Shown: positions 9,089-17,393 of the stretch, in pieces
How positions within the stretch are numbered: position 1 is the first letter of the stretch
How the letters are laid out: every line of letters begins with the position of its first letter
Translations under genes and position numbers: made by a program
From: a virus
Virus record (IMG/VR): IMGVR_UViG_3300030419_003817
Span: 1 to 64,000 of that record
DNA: 64,000 nucleotides
Reading direction: 5' to 3' (one strand)
Notes under the pieces: generated by a model
Databases searched by the model: none
The model's input: the letters and a program-made list of their open reading frames with translations, nothing else
Told to the model about the DNA's origin: nothing

Positions 9089-9747
9089 CAATAAGTGACC
9101 TTTTTCTTCTTATGCCTTATTTCAACTATATGTTCTTTATATGGTTTTATTTTATTATATGTAGTATCAGTTTTCCAACAAGCATAATTAAAACTTAATT
9201 GGTCACGATAACTATATTCATGAACCATTGACCACCACACATCATTTAACTTTTGTATTTTGTCTGTGTTCTTTCTTACTATTAAGTGACATGCTGACAA
9301 TCCATTCTTTTCTGGATATCCATCTTCTTGAATGTGTTTCATTTCGGCATCTACAATTTCTGGTTTTTCATATTTAAGAACATCTCTTATTTCTTTTGCT
9401 TCGTCATAAAGACATGAACGATATGGATTGTTATGCAGTGCAATATCTTTATCTTGTAAGAACTTTTCGATGTAAAATTCTGGTGATTTGTTTATAAACA
9501 TATTAGAATCAAAGTATATGGTGTAATCATAATCTGGAAGAACTATATGAGAATTGATTTTTGGATATCTAGAAGTCTTTCTTTCGTTCTCTACTATTTT
9601 GGGCAACTCTTTCATCTTCCATACGGAACTTTCAAAGGGGTTGTCAGTAAACATAAAAACATCAGCATCGCCCAAATATGAAGCATCATCTGGTTCTAAA
9701 GGTCTATCATAACCGCCTACATTTACAGAATATAATGCAATTTTCAT
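9088..9747 (-). CDS. TOD1/MUCI70 (DUF616)-type glycosyltransferase
   Basis: A 219-residue protein similar to the DUF616 family (TOD1/MUCI70-like), a GT-A-fold group first known from plants and also found in bacterial glycan clusters. Visible: YSVNVGGYD near the N-terminus, FMFTDNP, RYPKINSH, a DxD-like YFDSNMFI near residue 85, and ACHLIVRKN followed by a Trp-rich YRDQLSFNYACW segment. The start is the ATG at 9747, which overlaps the stop of the upstream gene as TGATG and has GGGAAAGGG upstream. It probably transfers a sugar within the island's glycan; donor and acceptor are unknown. Confidence 0.75.
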   Translation of the reverse strand: MKIALYSVNVGGYDRPLEPDDASYLGDADVFMFTDNPFESSVWKMKELPKIVENERKTSRYPKINSHIVLPDYDYTIYFDSNMFINKSPEFYIEKFLQDKDIALHNNPYRSCLYDEAKEIRDVLKYEKPEIVDAEMKHIQEDGYPEKNGLSACHLIVRKNTDKIQKLNDVWWSMVHEYSYRDQLSFNYACWKTDTTYNKIKPYKEHIVEIRHKKKKVTY

Positions 9748-10436
9748 CAATACACCCTTTCCCAATCAAACCGTAAAAACTTATTTGACCAGTTGCCTGT
9801 TCTTTTCTTTTCTTCGAACAGTCTTGTGTTAACTTCTCTTCTGCTTCTGTCTATTGTTGGGGTTTCTCCTGTTGAGTCAATTACCATTTCAATGTCATAA
9901 CATTCCTTCACACCAACAACACCTCTTGCTCTCCAGAAAAATGCAGGGTCGTTTTGTCCGTAGTTTCCACAGAAGTCTTCGTCCCACCCCCCAATTTTCC
10001 AAAAATCTTTTACACGAATCATAAATTGGCCAGGTGCAATTTTATTTGGATTGCTTATTTTTGTTCCGTTGTGTCTGTAGAATTTAAAACATTCACCTGT
10101 CCTGTCTGTAAGTTCTATCATCTTTTTAACAGATTCTTCTGGTAACAAATGGTCCATGTCATGCTTAAACATCCAATCTGTTCCACACACCGTTGCACCC
10201 AAATTCACGGCGCCTGGTATATTACAATAAATGTCTTCCATTATTTTATAAACCACCAAATTGATATCTGGCGTGCCATCGATATAGTCTTTTGCTGATT
10301 GAGATGAACCATCATCTATAACCACAAACTGAATCTTCTCTTTAACTTCATTGCTGTATGACTGCCATAAGTCAATTTGTTTTTGTAGCATATCGCATTG
10401 GTTATAATAAGTTGTAATGAAGGACAAACTAGTCAT
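9747..10436 (-). CDS. GT2 family glycosyltransferase
   Basis: A 229-residue single-domain GT-A transferase. The N-terminus LSFITTYYNQ leads to FVVIDDGSSQ (nucleotide binding), and KHDMDHLLP near residue 105 supplies the metal-binding D.D. The C-terminal part has GGWDEDFCGNYGQND, the usual acceptor-side ED motif of family 2. ATG at 10436 is preferred to an upstream start because it overlaps the preceding stop as ATGA, the pattern used across this island. Substrates cannot be inferred. Confidence 0.85.
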   Translation of the reverse strand: MTSLSFITTYYNQCDMLQKQIDLWQSYSNEVKEKIQFVVIDDGSSQSAKDYIDGTPDINLVVYKIMEDIYCNIPGAVNLGATVCGTDWMFKHDMDHLLPEESVKKMIELTDRTGECFKFYRHNGTKISNPNKIAPGQFMIRVKDFWKIGGWDEDFCGNYGQNDPAFFWRARGVVGVKECYDIEMVIDSTGETPTIDRSRREVNTRLFEEKKRTGNWSNKFLRFDWERVY

Positions 10437-11476
10437 ACTAAAACTCTTAAGTCTGGACAAAAATAAATTGCTTTGTCTTTATACTTTTCAAAATTATTAA
10501 CTCTTACACCATTTTCATTTACTATGTCATCATCGGTGTCTACTATAAACACCTCATCTTTTTCATAATTTTCTAACACCAGATTAAGATATTCTTTGCA
10601 TCGATTAAAAGAACCATAGACAATTAAATCAAAGTATCTTTCTCTTATTTTATCTTCTATATTTTCCCTGTCAACAGAAATATCTGGTATGTTTCCAGAA
10701 TATGTCATCCCGCCGCCACGCAGTTCGGACACCTTTACTTTCTTTTTTACTAAACCATTCTTATCTTTTTCGGAAAGGTTTGGGTCATTGGGGTCAATCC
10801 AAACTCGGTCATCGTTTGTTCCCCTGTAGGTATATCCTTCTTTGATACCCTCATATACCCACCAAAGTTTGTTTGAGTCTATTACTCCTTCTCCAACCAC
10901 ATTTCTAAATCCCTGAAACAAGTAGTCATTTAATTGGTCTGCTCTATCTCCAAGTGTAATGTATAATACATTTTTAACATCGGTCTTACCTGTAACCTCT
11001 AATGCAAACCTTGCCATGGCATCGGTTGTTAAATTTTCTTTGCAATACTCCAACAACCACTTGCAATCTTTTTCATATTCTTCTTTTGAAAAATTCTTCT
11101 GATAATATTTATCTCGTAATTCTTGGTATTTATTTTTTGGGTGGTGCATCAAACAATGCTCTGGACATTTATCAATATCCATGAACAGAGGAACACAACC
11201 ATTCATAATTATTTCTTGATTTCTACCAGTGTCCCATTGACCCTTTTTCCAATTAAAACCAAAATAACTTTCCTGATAGTCTCTGTAATAATCATCAGCA
11301 GTTTTAAAAATATATGTTGACTCATCGCCTGGAATTACCGTTCCAAATAATTTTTTCTTTTCGGGAATTTTGTCCAAAACTAGTCTAGGAGGAACTACGA
11401 TATTCAAAGGGTAGACAACGCCTTTTCCTACTTTTCTTTCTATGTCATCAATTCTTTCTTTTATGATTTCATTCAT
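10433..11476 (-). CDS. Putative glycosyltransferase, weakly exostosin-like
   Basis: A 347-residue protein that I cannot place firmly. A central segment with WDTGRNQEIIMNGCVPLFMDI and KCPEH resembles the nucleotide-sugar-binding region of exostosin/GT47-like proteins, where an R.xE....G..P motif recurs. The C-terminal third has FDLIVYGSFNRC and a DTDDD acidic cluster. Start chosen at ATG 11476, overlapping the upstream stop as ATGA. Its place between a GT2 and a GT11-like gene supports a role in glycan assembly. The family call is an inference; a B-fold transferase is plausible, but other functions remain open. Confidence 0.55.
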   Translation of the reverse strand: MNEIIKERIDDIERKVGKGVVYPLNIVVPPRLVLDKIPEKKKLFGTVIPGDESTYIFKTADDYYRDYQESYFGFNWKKGQWDTGRNQEIIMNGCVPLFMDIDKCPEHCLMHHPKNKYQELRDKYYQKNFSKEEYEKDCKWLLEYCKENLTTDAMARFALEVTGKTDVKNVLYITLGDRADQLNDYLFQGFRNVVGEGVIDSNKLWWVYEGIKEGYTYRGTNDDRVWIDPNDPNLSEKDKNGLVKKKVKVSELRGGGMTYSGNIPDISVDRENIEDKIRERYFDLIVYGSFNRCKEYLNLVLENYEKDEVFIVDTDDDIVNENGVRVNNFEKYKDKAIYFCPDLRVLV

Positions 11477-12297
11477 GACCAACTTCTCCATCCTTCATAA
11501 TCTGTTTTCCCTAAATTTTTATTTCTAGAACCCTTGTTTGGTTTCCAAGGACCATAAACACAGACATCGCTTGCTTCACTTAATACAGATGCCCACCAAG
11601 AAAATGTACTATCTTTAAAAATTATCTTATCAAACGAACGAATAAAATTAAAATGGTCTATGAATGTATCCTTTAATGCTGATTCGTTTTTTATCATTCC
11701 TGCATTTTCTATGTGGCATATTGGGTCATATACTGACAATCCTTCTATAAGTTCATTCACATATTCAATTGCTTCTTTTTCGGGAACTAGGTTATGTCGT
11801 GGTTTAAATTTCCTATGAACATTAAAAGATTCTAACTCCTCATAGAGTTTAGAAACATCTTCTATGTTATGTGTCTCCCATTTATCAGCATCTGTTATTA
11901 TGTGGAGTCTGTCAAAATCAAAAGTATCAATGACACCCATATATTTTTTTGAGTCAACATGATTCATGTGGTGTGTTTGTTGAGCGATTCTGTTACCCAA
12001 TCTCAGATGTAATATCAAATCTTTGGTGTTGGTTTTCTCAACCTTTGGAAACCAAGACCTGACATCATCAATTCTGTCTTTGTATAAAGTATAATCTTCA
12101 AAATTATTTGAGATACCAAACACATTACGACTTTCTCCAACACTTCCGTCTTTTATGTTTTTAGGAATATTCAATTCGGGAATGGCATCATGTGATAGTT
12201 CATAACCATTTCTTTCTGCCAATATCCTAGAACCAGAATATTGAAACAGGTGATTACCAAACCCATCACTATATCGAACAGAAACAACTTTTTTCAT
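11473..12297 (-). CDS. GT11-like (alpha-1,2-fucosyltransferase type) glycosyltransferase
   Basis: A 274-residue protein with the GT11 layout: DGFGNHLFQYSGSRILAE at residues about 10-27, LHLRLGNR near residue 92 matching the family HxRxGD region but with Asn in place of Asp, and KDSTFSWWAS near residue 230. GT11 enzymes use GDP-fucose. No GDP-fucose synthesis genes are in the window, but a GDP-mannose 3,5-epimerase that would make GDP-L-galactose is present at 29868-30944. ATG 12297 overlaps the upstream stop as ATGA. The changed Asp may alter activity or donor choice. Confidence 0.8.
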   Translation of the reverse strand: MKKVVSVRYSDGFGNHLFQYSGSRILAERNGYELSHDAIPELNIPKNIKDGSVGESRNVFGISNNFEDYTLYKDRIDDVRSWFPKVEKTNTKDLILHLRLGNRIAQQTHHMNHVDSKKYMGVIDTFDFDRLHIITDADKWETHNIEDVSKLYEELESFNVHRKFKPRHNLVPEKEAIEYVNELIEGLSVYDPICHIENAGMIKNESALKDTFIDHFNFIRSFDKIIFKDSTFSWWASVLSEASDVCVYGPWKPNKGSRNKNLGKTDYEGWRSWS

Positions 12298-13208
12298 ATC
12301 TCTATATTTACCTCACACTTTTCTTTTAACCAAGATTTAATTTTACTCAACCACACCTTTGAAAGTGGGTCTTCGTTATATTTTCTATATCTAGATTCTG
12401 ATAGGTGCGTAAGGATTACTTCGCCATTCATCTGTCCCTCGCATATTTTACCGTTGCCACCCTTTACTGGTGATTTTCGTCTTGCTTCATCAAGTTCAGA
12501 ATCTAAAAATTGTAGTTCTCCGTCTTTCTGAAACAGATGAACACTGTGTATACATTTTCCACTATAACCGTGTTCTTGAATGAGAGGTAACATTTCACCA
12601 CTGTCTAGATTTATGGTTGAACCTGCCTTAAGATTAAAGAATTTCGATTCTGTTTCTGAAACAGGAACATTTCTAACACCTCCCATATTTACGGTTGTGA
12701 AGGTCATGTTTAATTTTTTCATTACTTCGGTTTTAAACATACAGACCATTATCGTTGGAAAGTCTTCGTATCTGTTTCTGTTCTTTGGATATGTCAATCC
12801 TACGACTGAGCAGGTTTCGTTTAATTCATTTTTTAATTTTTCATCCCAGTTCTTGCACAGGAATGCGACATCGGCATCTACCCACATGCCATACTCAGTA
12901 TCAAAATGATTAAACAAAGTGTCAAGAACTTCTCCATGATTTAAGGAGTTGCTTGTGTGTTCTGTTCTGTGTGGAGCATCCCCTACTCTATCTTTTACTT
13001 CTTGCACAACATCAATAAATTTAATTTTATTATGGAGACTGTTCATTTTATCTATCTGAATGTTGTCTCCGTTTAACCCAATAATAAACTCTAAGTCTTC
13101 TGGATTCTTTGCGGTAAGTAACATACTATTCATAGCAAAAGTTATATAACTTTCGCAATCGCCTTCATAAGAAAAACACGGAATTCCAACTTGAATTTTA
13201 TCACTCAT
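12294..13208 (-). CDS. Putative GT2-like glycosyltransferase
   Basis: A 304-residue protein with features of a GT-A fold: IQVGIPCFSYEG at the N-terminus, EFIIGLNGDN, and MWVDADVAFL near residue 115 as the DxD metal site. A middle segment (TTVNMGGVRN) and a long C-terminal half lack clear family motifs. The ATG at 13208 is used; it sits 6 nt inside the end of the upstream formyltransferase gene. It is flanked by a formyltransferase-fold gene and a GT11-like gene. Probably a sugar transferase; donor unknown. Confidence 0.65.
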   Translation of the reverse strand: MSDKIQVGIPCFSYEGDCESYITFAMNSMLLTAKNPEDLEFIIGLNGDNIQIDKMNSLHNKIKFIDVVQEVKDRVGDAPHRTEHTSNSLNHGEVLDTLFNHFDTEYGMWVDADVAFLCKNWDEKLKNELNETCSVVGLTYPKNRNRYEDFPTIMVCMFKTEVMKKLNMTFTTVNMGGVRNVPVSETESKFFNLKAGSTINLDSGEMLPLIQEHGYSGKCIHSVHLFQKDGELQFLDSELDEARRKSPVKGGNGKICEGQMNGEVILTHLSESRYRKYNEDPLSKVWLSKIKSWLKEKCEVNIEI

Positions 13209-13842
13209 TTTCAAACTCTACATTTCTAAAATATAATTTACCACTGTCATCTTCAACATATACATTTGGGTATGGGTCTTCTCTGCACCTAATATAGTTA
13301 TACAAATCTAAGACAGACATATTTTGCACATCTTTAATTGACAACTTACTACTATCAGGAGTCAGTCTTTTGTAGATATCCCCCTGTTCTTGTGTTTGTT
13401 TCGGTATATTCGGCCAGTCTAAAATAAATTTGGAAAACAATTCGATGGTTACTTTCGTCAAAGAATTAAATATATCTGGCATGTGACCCTCTAGGGACAT
13501 ATCCGTCTTATATAAGATAGGTCCTCCATCAATGTTTTCTGTTGCTTCAAATAATGTTGCTTTTGTTTTTGTTACGCCATCCACAATTTGATGTTGTATT
13601 GGACTTCCTCCTGCATATTGAGGTAAGTCTGATGGGTGCATTGCCGCTACAAATTTATTTTTCTTTAAAGTATCTGTATCAAATATCCAACTCCATCCTG
13701 CGGCCAGTATTATAGTATCTTCAACCCCATTTAAATTGTTGGGTTTTGTATAAACACCAAAAGAAACATCTGGAAATTTCTCAATCAACTTCCCAAAGGC
13801 AATCAACGCCCAACTTCTATAACCAACTAATGCTATTTTCAT
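13201..13842 (-). CDS. Formyltransferase-fold protein lacking the catalytic Asn
   Basis: A 213-residue protein with the formyltransferase fold of methionyl-tRNA and sugar N-formyltransferases. Residues 67-82 read AAMHPSDLPQYAGGSP, matching the N-x-H-x-S-x-L-P-x-x-x-G segment, and IDGGPIL near residue 104 supplies the Asp. The Asn of the usual Asn/His/Asp triad is replaced by Ala at about residue 67. It may be inactive, use another residue, or catalyse a different acyl transfer. A second homologue with an intact Asn lies at 14506-15246. ATG 13842 begins two nt after the deacetylase-like gene ends. Confidence 0.8.
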   Translation of the reverse strand: MKIALVGYRSWALIAFGKLIEKFPDVSFGVYTKPNNLNGVEDTIILAAGWSWIFDTDTLKKNKFVAAMHPSDLPQYAGGSPIQHQIVDGVTKTKATLFEATENIDGGPILYKTDMSLEGHMPDIFNSLTKVTIELFSKFILDWPNIPKQTQEQGDIYKRLTPDSSKLSIKDVQNMSVLDLYNYIRCREDPYPNVYVEDDSGKLYFRNVEFENE

Positions 13843-13844
13843 TT

Positions 13845-14522
13845 CTATTCCTCAAAGGGATGCTTTTTATACCACCAATGATTATGAGTCATCATGTATA
13901 TTGATTTGTTTGTTGGAATTATGTCTTCTGGTTTATTGTTTCTCCAACAAAGGTGTGGGTTAAATCCTTCATTTACATAAACCGAAGCAGAAAAAATCTT
14001 TTCATTATATGCCTGATAATCAAACCCCATACCTTTGATTTCTTTCCAATTTTCTTCAATGTATGGTAAAGAGTTATATGCATAATTTAAATCTCGGTGT
14101 GGGGCAAGACCTTTGATATCAAAAATCTTGTTGAGGATATTATATTCTAATTCCAACACATTCATAGGATTTAATTTATTGATTGTTGCATACTCTAAAA
14201 AGTTGGTGTGAAGTCCAATTTCAAAACCATCCCTTTGTGCTTTTCTTAACATATTCAGAACAGGATAAGACAAAACATTATATTCGTTTGCAGTAACTCT
14301 TGCATAAATTGTAGACCGAACCCCACAGTTCTTTTCCACATCTAATTGGTTTTGTAAAGTCGAGGGTTGCCTGTCTAAATCATGCCTTAGTATAAAATGA
14401 TTCAGGTTGGGACAACCTAACTCTAAAAACTCTGCAACCGTGACAAATTTATATTTGCTGTCCAATGCATTGTTGATTATGTCTTCATAATATTTTATTG
14501 AAAATTCATTGTTGCTTTTCAT
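13845..14522 (-). CDS. NodB-like polysaccharide deacetylase-fold protein
   Basis: A 225-residue protein matching the carbohydrate esterase 4 (NodB) pattern in minimal form: FILRHDLDR (residues 43-51) as the HD metal motif, EIGLHTNF (101-108) as the H..H-type motif, APHRD near 140 and a C-terminal MTHNHWW. The family removes N-acetyl or O-acetyl groups from sugars. Lying between two formyltransferase-like genes, it may deacetylate an amino sugar before N-formylation, or act on the finished glycan (inference). ATG 14522 overlaps the upstream gene by 17 nt. Confidence 0.75.
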   Translation of the reverse strand: MKSNNEFSIKYYEDIINNALDSKYKFVTVAEFLELGCPNLNHFILRHDLDRQPSTLQNQLDVEKNCGVRSTIYARVTANEYNVLSYPVLNMLRKAQRDGFEIGLHTNFLEYATINKLNPMNVLELEYNILNKIFDIKGLAPHRDLNYAYNSLPYIEENWKEIKGMGFDYQAYNEKIFSASVYVNEGFNPHLCWRNNKPEDIIPTNKSIYMMTHNHWWYKKHPFEE

Positions 14523-15246
14523 TCAAAACCCCAGAATCATAGTTCTCCATTTTCAGATATACTTTATTACCATCTATATTAACAAATGGTGCAGGGCAGT
14601 TTCCATAGGTGAGTGCTTTAATTTCTTGTAGCAATCCATCTGCATTATTCAAAAGAGACAGAGAAATTTCATGATTCAAGTCACTCCCCTTTGAGGAAAA
14701 ATAATCATCGGATGGTTGACTATATTCCATATCTTGTTGGTTGATTATATTATTAAAATTTTTCTTCAACAAATTCAAACCGATATCATTTGCTTTGAAA
14801 AAGATATCCTCGGCCACATCAGACTTTTGAACCTCAAAGAAGTCTGTGTCAATTATTTTACCAGAGTCTAATTCTTTATCAATGAAATGCATGGTGCTTC
14901 CATGTAATTTTTCATTTTTTCTAATTGCCCATGTGGCACTGTGCCTTCCTCTATACTTCAATCTATATGAGTGATGAAAATTAATTATTCCCATCGGAAC
15001 TTTTTCTATAGTTTCCTCATCAATTATATTCCAGTAACTAAGAGAAATTGCCAAGTCCGACTTTTCTATAACATCATCGAATGATTGAATTAATTGTGTT
15101 GGAATGTTATTCTGTTCTGCCCATTGTTTGTTGTTTGTATGCACTGCTACAATTTCATAACCCATCCCTTTTTGGTTATCAAACAACCAATTAACATAAG
15201 GCAAAAAATAATCTCTTTCGTTTAAAAGTATTCCAACTCTTTTCAT
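14506..15246 (-). CDS. Sugar N-formyltransferase-like protein
   Basis: A 246-residue formyltransferase-fold protein. INFHHSYRLKYRGRH (residues 88-102) supplies Asn89 and His91, and KELDSGKIID (about 124-133) the catalytic Asp126, so the triad is complete. Such enzymes use N10-formyl-tetrahydrofolate to formylate the amino group of 3- or 4-amino-dideoxy sugars. It is immediately downstream of a DegT-type aminotransferase (ATGA overlap) and a 4,6-dehydratase, the order expected for a formylated amino-dideoxy sugar pathway. Methionyl-tRNA formyltransferase is less likely given the short length and the context. Confidence 0.85.
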   Translation of the reverse strand: MKRVGILLNERDYFLPYVNWLFDNQKGMGYEIVAVHTNNKQWAEQNNIPTQLIQSFDDVIEKSDLAISLSYWNIIDEETIEKVPMGIINFHHSYRLKYRGRHSATWAIRKNEKLHGSTMHFIDKELDSGKIIDTDFFEVQKSDVAEDIFFKANDIGLNLLKKNFNNIINQQDMEYSQPSDDYFSSKGSDLNHEISLSLLNNADGLLQEIKALTYGNCPAPFVNIDGNKVYLKMENYDSGVLNEKQQ

Positions 15247-16376
15247 AAAAGTTCCTCAAGAGACCGATAAATGTTACCTATGTCTTCTTCGTTTAACCAC
15301 CAACCGCATGGCAACGATAATTGATTTTCATAGAAGTAGTCCGTTTGTGGCAAGTCTTCAAAACTGTCTTTAAAGCAAGTATAATAATGACAAGGAACAT
15401 GAACCAAACCTGCACCGATACCCTGTTCATTTAAACTTCTAAGAATCTCATCTCGGTCTAGGGTTTCATCCAACAAAACCGTATAGACCCAATGAGAAGG
15501 ATTGGAGTTTGTTGGAAATGACAGAGGTGTTATTTTGTCATTTGTAGAAAACCTATTGAAATATGTTTTTGCGTTTTCCCTGTGTTTATCTATTATGGTT
15601 TGCATGTGTTCAATCTGAGACAAACCCAAAGCGGCAGAAACATTATTCATGTAGAATTTATGTCCTGCTTCATCTATATCAACATTCCATCTCTGACCTT
15701 TCCATTCTCCCTTTTCGTCTTTGCATCCGTCCCTATCGAACCCGAACCATTTTAATTTCTTTGCTTTATGGTAATCGCTTTCATCCGAACAAACCAACAA
15801 CCCACCATCACCACAGGTAATATGTTTTATTGCTTGAAAACTATAACAGGTAAAATCAGAGAAGTGACAGACATGCTTTCCCTCATAAGTGGCGCCAAAA
15901 GAGTGAGCGGCGTCTTGGATTAGTTTGATTCCATTTTTTCTACACAAATCGTGGAGTTCTTTTAACTCACAGGGTAGTCCTGCCCAATTTACACAGAGAA
16001 CTGCTTTTGTCTTTTTGTTTATCTTCTTCTTAATATCTTCTAGGTTGACATTTCCTGTTTCACTCTTTATGTCTGCCCACACCAATTTACCACCAACATC
16101 ATGAACAGGTGTAACCGATGCAACACATGTCATGGATGGTACTATGACTTCCAGACCCTCTTTGACTCCAGATAACCTTAGAGCGAGTGTTAAAGCACTG
16201 GTGCAACTATTGAGTGGCACAACTTTAGTATGGTCTAGATAGGTTTCCATCTCTGTTGTAAATCGTGCTACCTCTTTGCCTTCATTTAAGAATCCGCTTT
16301 CAAGAACTTGTCTAACATTTGTCAGTGCTGTTTCAACATCAACATGAACTTTAAAAATTGGGTAATTATATTTCAT
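15243..16376 (-). CDS. DegT/DnrJ/EryC1/StrS family sugar aminotransferase
   Basis: PLP-dependent aminotransferase of 377 residues, the usual family length, converting a nucleotide 4-keto or 3-keto sugar to an amino sugar. Visible: LNSCTSALTLAL near residue 56 (PLP phosphate site), VPSMTCVAS, QDAAHSFGATYEG near residue 155, and SFQAIKHITCGDGG near residue 185 with the PLP lysine. It follows a 4,6-dehydratase gene with no gap and overlaps the formyltransferase downstream. Together they look like a pathway to a 4-(or 3-)formamido-dideoxy sugar (inference). Confidence 0.93.
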   Translation of the reverse strand: MKYNYPIFKVHVDVETALTNVRQVLESGFLNEGKEVARFTTEMETYLDHTKVVPLNSCTSALTLALRLSGVKEGLEVIVPSMTCVASVTPVHDVGGKLVWADIKSETGNVNLEDIKKKINKKTKAVLCVNWAGLPCELKELHDLCRKNGIKLIQDAAHSFGATYEGKHVCHFSDFTCYSFQAIKHITCGDGGLLVCSDESDYHKAKKLKWFGFDRDGCKDEKGEWKGQRWNVDIDEAGHKFYMNNVSAALGLSQIEHMQTIIDKHRENAKTYFNRFSTNDKITPLSFPTNSNPSHWVYTVLLDETLDRDEILRSLNEQGIGAGLVHVPCHYYTCFKDSFEDLPQTDYFYENQLSLPCGWWLNEEDIGNIYRSLEELL

Positions 16377-17393
16377 TTAACCTCTCTTATATTCTTTAAT
16401 GTTTCTGCCGATAAATTCTTCTGCATCCCTTTCAAGGAGGGACAACCCCATAAGATATTCTTTTAACTCTTCCTTCGTCATAACATCCTGTTCACTACTA
16501 TATTCAAATATGGTTTCACTAAGTTGTGTAGTATATGATGGTTTTAAAACATAGTGACTCTCAATATCTACTGCTCTTGATGATTCTGACTCCGAAACTA
16601 ATGCTTCGTGTAACTTTTCTCCTGGTCGTATTCCTGTATAGATTATCTTCTTATCATACATCTCTGCATATATTTCTGCCAAATCCATTATTCTCATAGA
16701 TTTTAGTTTTGGAATCCATGTTTCTCCGCTTTGTGATTTTTCTAGTGTAGTCACAATCAAATCAACACTGTCATCCAAAGTCATTAAAAACCTTGTCATA
16801 GACGGATGAGTTACGGTCAAAGAATCTCTTGTTTTCACCTGATGATTGAACAGAGGAATAATACTTCCTCTAGAGTCTAAAACATTTCCATAACGAACAG
16901 CAATAAACTTAACATTGTTATTGTGTTCACCCTTTGAACGAACGGTTACTAATCTTTCAGAGACAGACTTACACATTCCATAAACATTTACTGGGGAACA
17001 TGCTTTATCTGTACTTACCATCAAAACAGATTCCAAATCAGTGAGTCTGTTTATGTTCTCCTCTACCGCACTCACAATATTATGAATGCCAAGAATATTT
17101 GTTTGTACACTTTCAAAGGGAGACAATTCGCATGTGTCTACCTGCTTTAATGCAGATGCAATGATTACAATGTTTGGGTTAAACTGAAAAAGTATTTCCT
17201 TGACCCTATGAATGTCCCGAATGTCTCCGACACTGAAGGATAGGTTTTCAGAATTAAAATCGTTCTTGATTGTCCAGTGTTTTGCCTCATCTCTGGAAAA
17301 AACCAAAACATCATTTTCTCCGTGGAGTCTTTTAATTAGAGTCTGACCTAAAGAACCAGACCCCCCAAAAATTAAAATTTTCTTATTCTTCAT
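16377..17393 (-). CDS. Nucleotide-sugar 4,6-dehydratase (CapD/PseB-like SDR)
   Basis: A 338-residue extended SDR of the polysaccharide biosynthesis type. Seen: ILIFGGSGSLGQTLIK (NAD site), VSTDKACSPVNVYGMCK (active-site YxxxK; the STDKA stretch is characteristic of CapD/FlaA1/PseB), and GETWIPKL plus GIRPGEKLHE further on. The family converts UDP-N-acetylglucosamine or a similar donor to the 4-keto-6-deoxy sugar. The ATG at 17393 is preferred because GGAGAG lies 9 nt before it; an ATG 18 nt upstream lacks such a site. It overlaps the upstream dehydrogenase by 11 nt and feeds the aminotransferase gene downstream. Confidence 0.92.
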   Translation of the reverse strand: MKNKKILIFGGSGSLGQTLIKRLHGENDVLVFSRDEAKHWTIKNDFNSENLSFSVGDIRDIHRVKEILFQFNPNIVIIASALKQVDTCELSPFESVQTNILGIHNIVSAVEENINRLTDLESVLMVSTDKACSPVNVYGMCKSVSERLVTVRSKGEHNNNVKFIAVRYGNVLDSRGSIIPLFNHQVKTRDSLTVTHPSMTRFLMTLDDSVDLIVTTLEKSQSGETWIPKLKSMRIMDLAEIYAEMYDKKIIYTGIRPGEKLHEALVSESESSRAVDIESHYVLKPSYTTQLSETIFEYSSEQDVMTKEELKEYLMGLSLLERDAEEFIGRNIKEYKRG

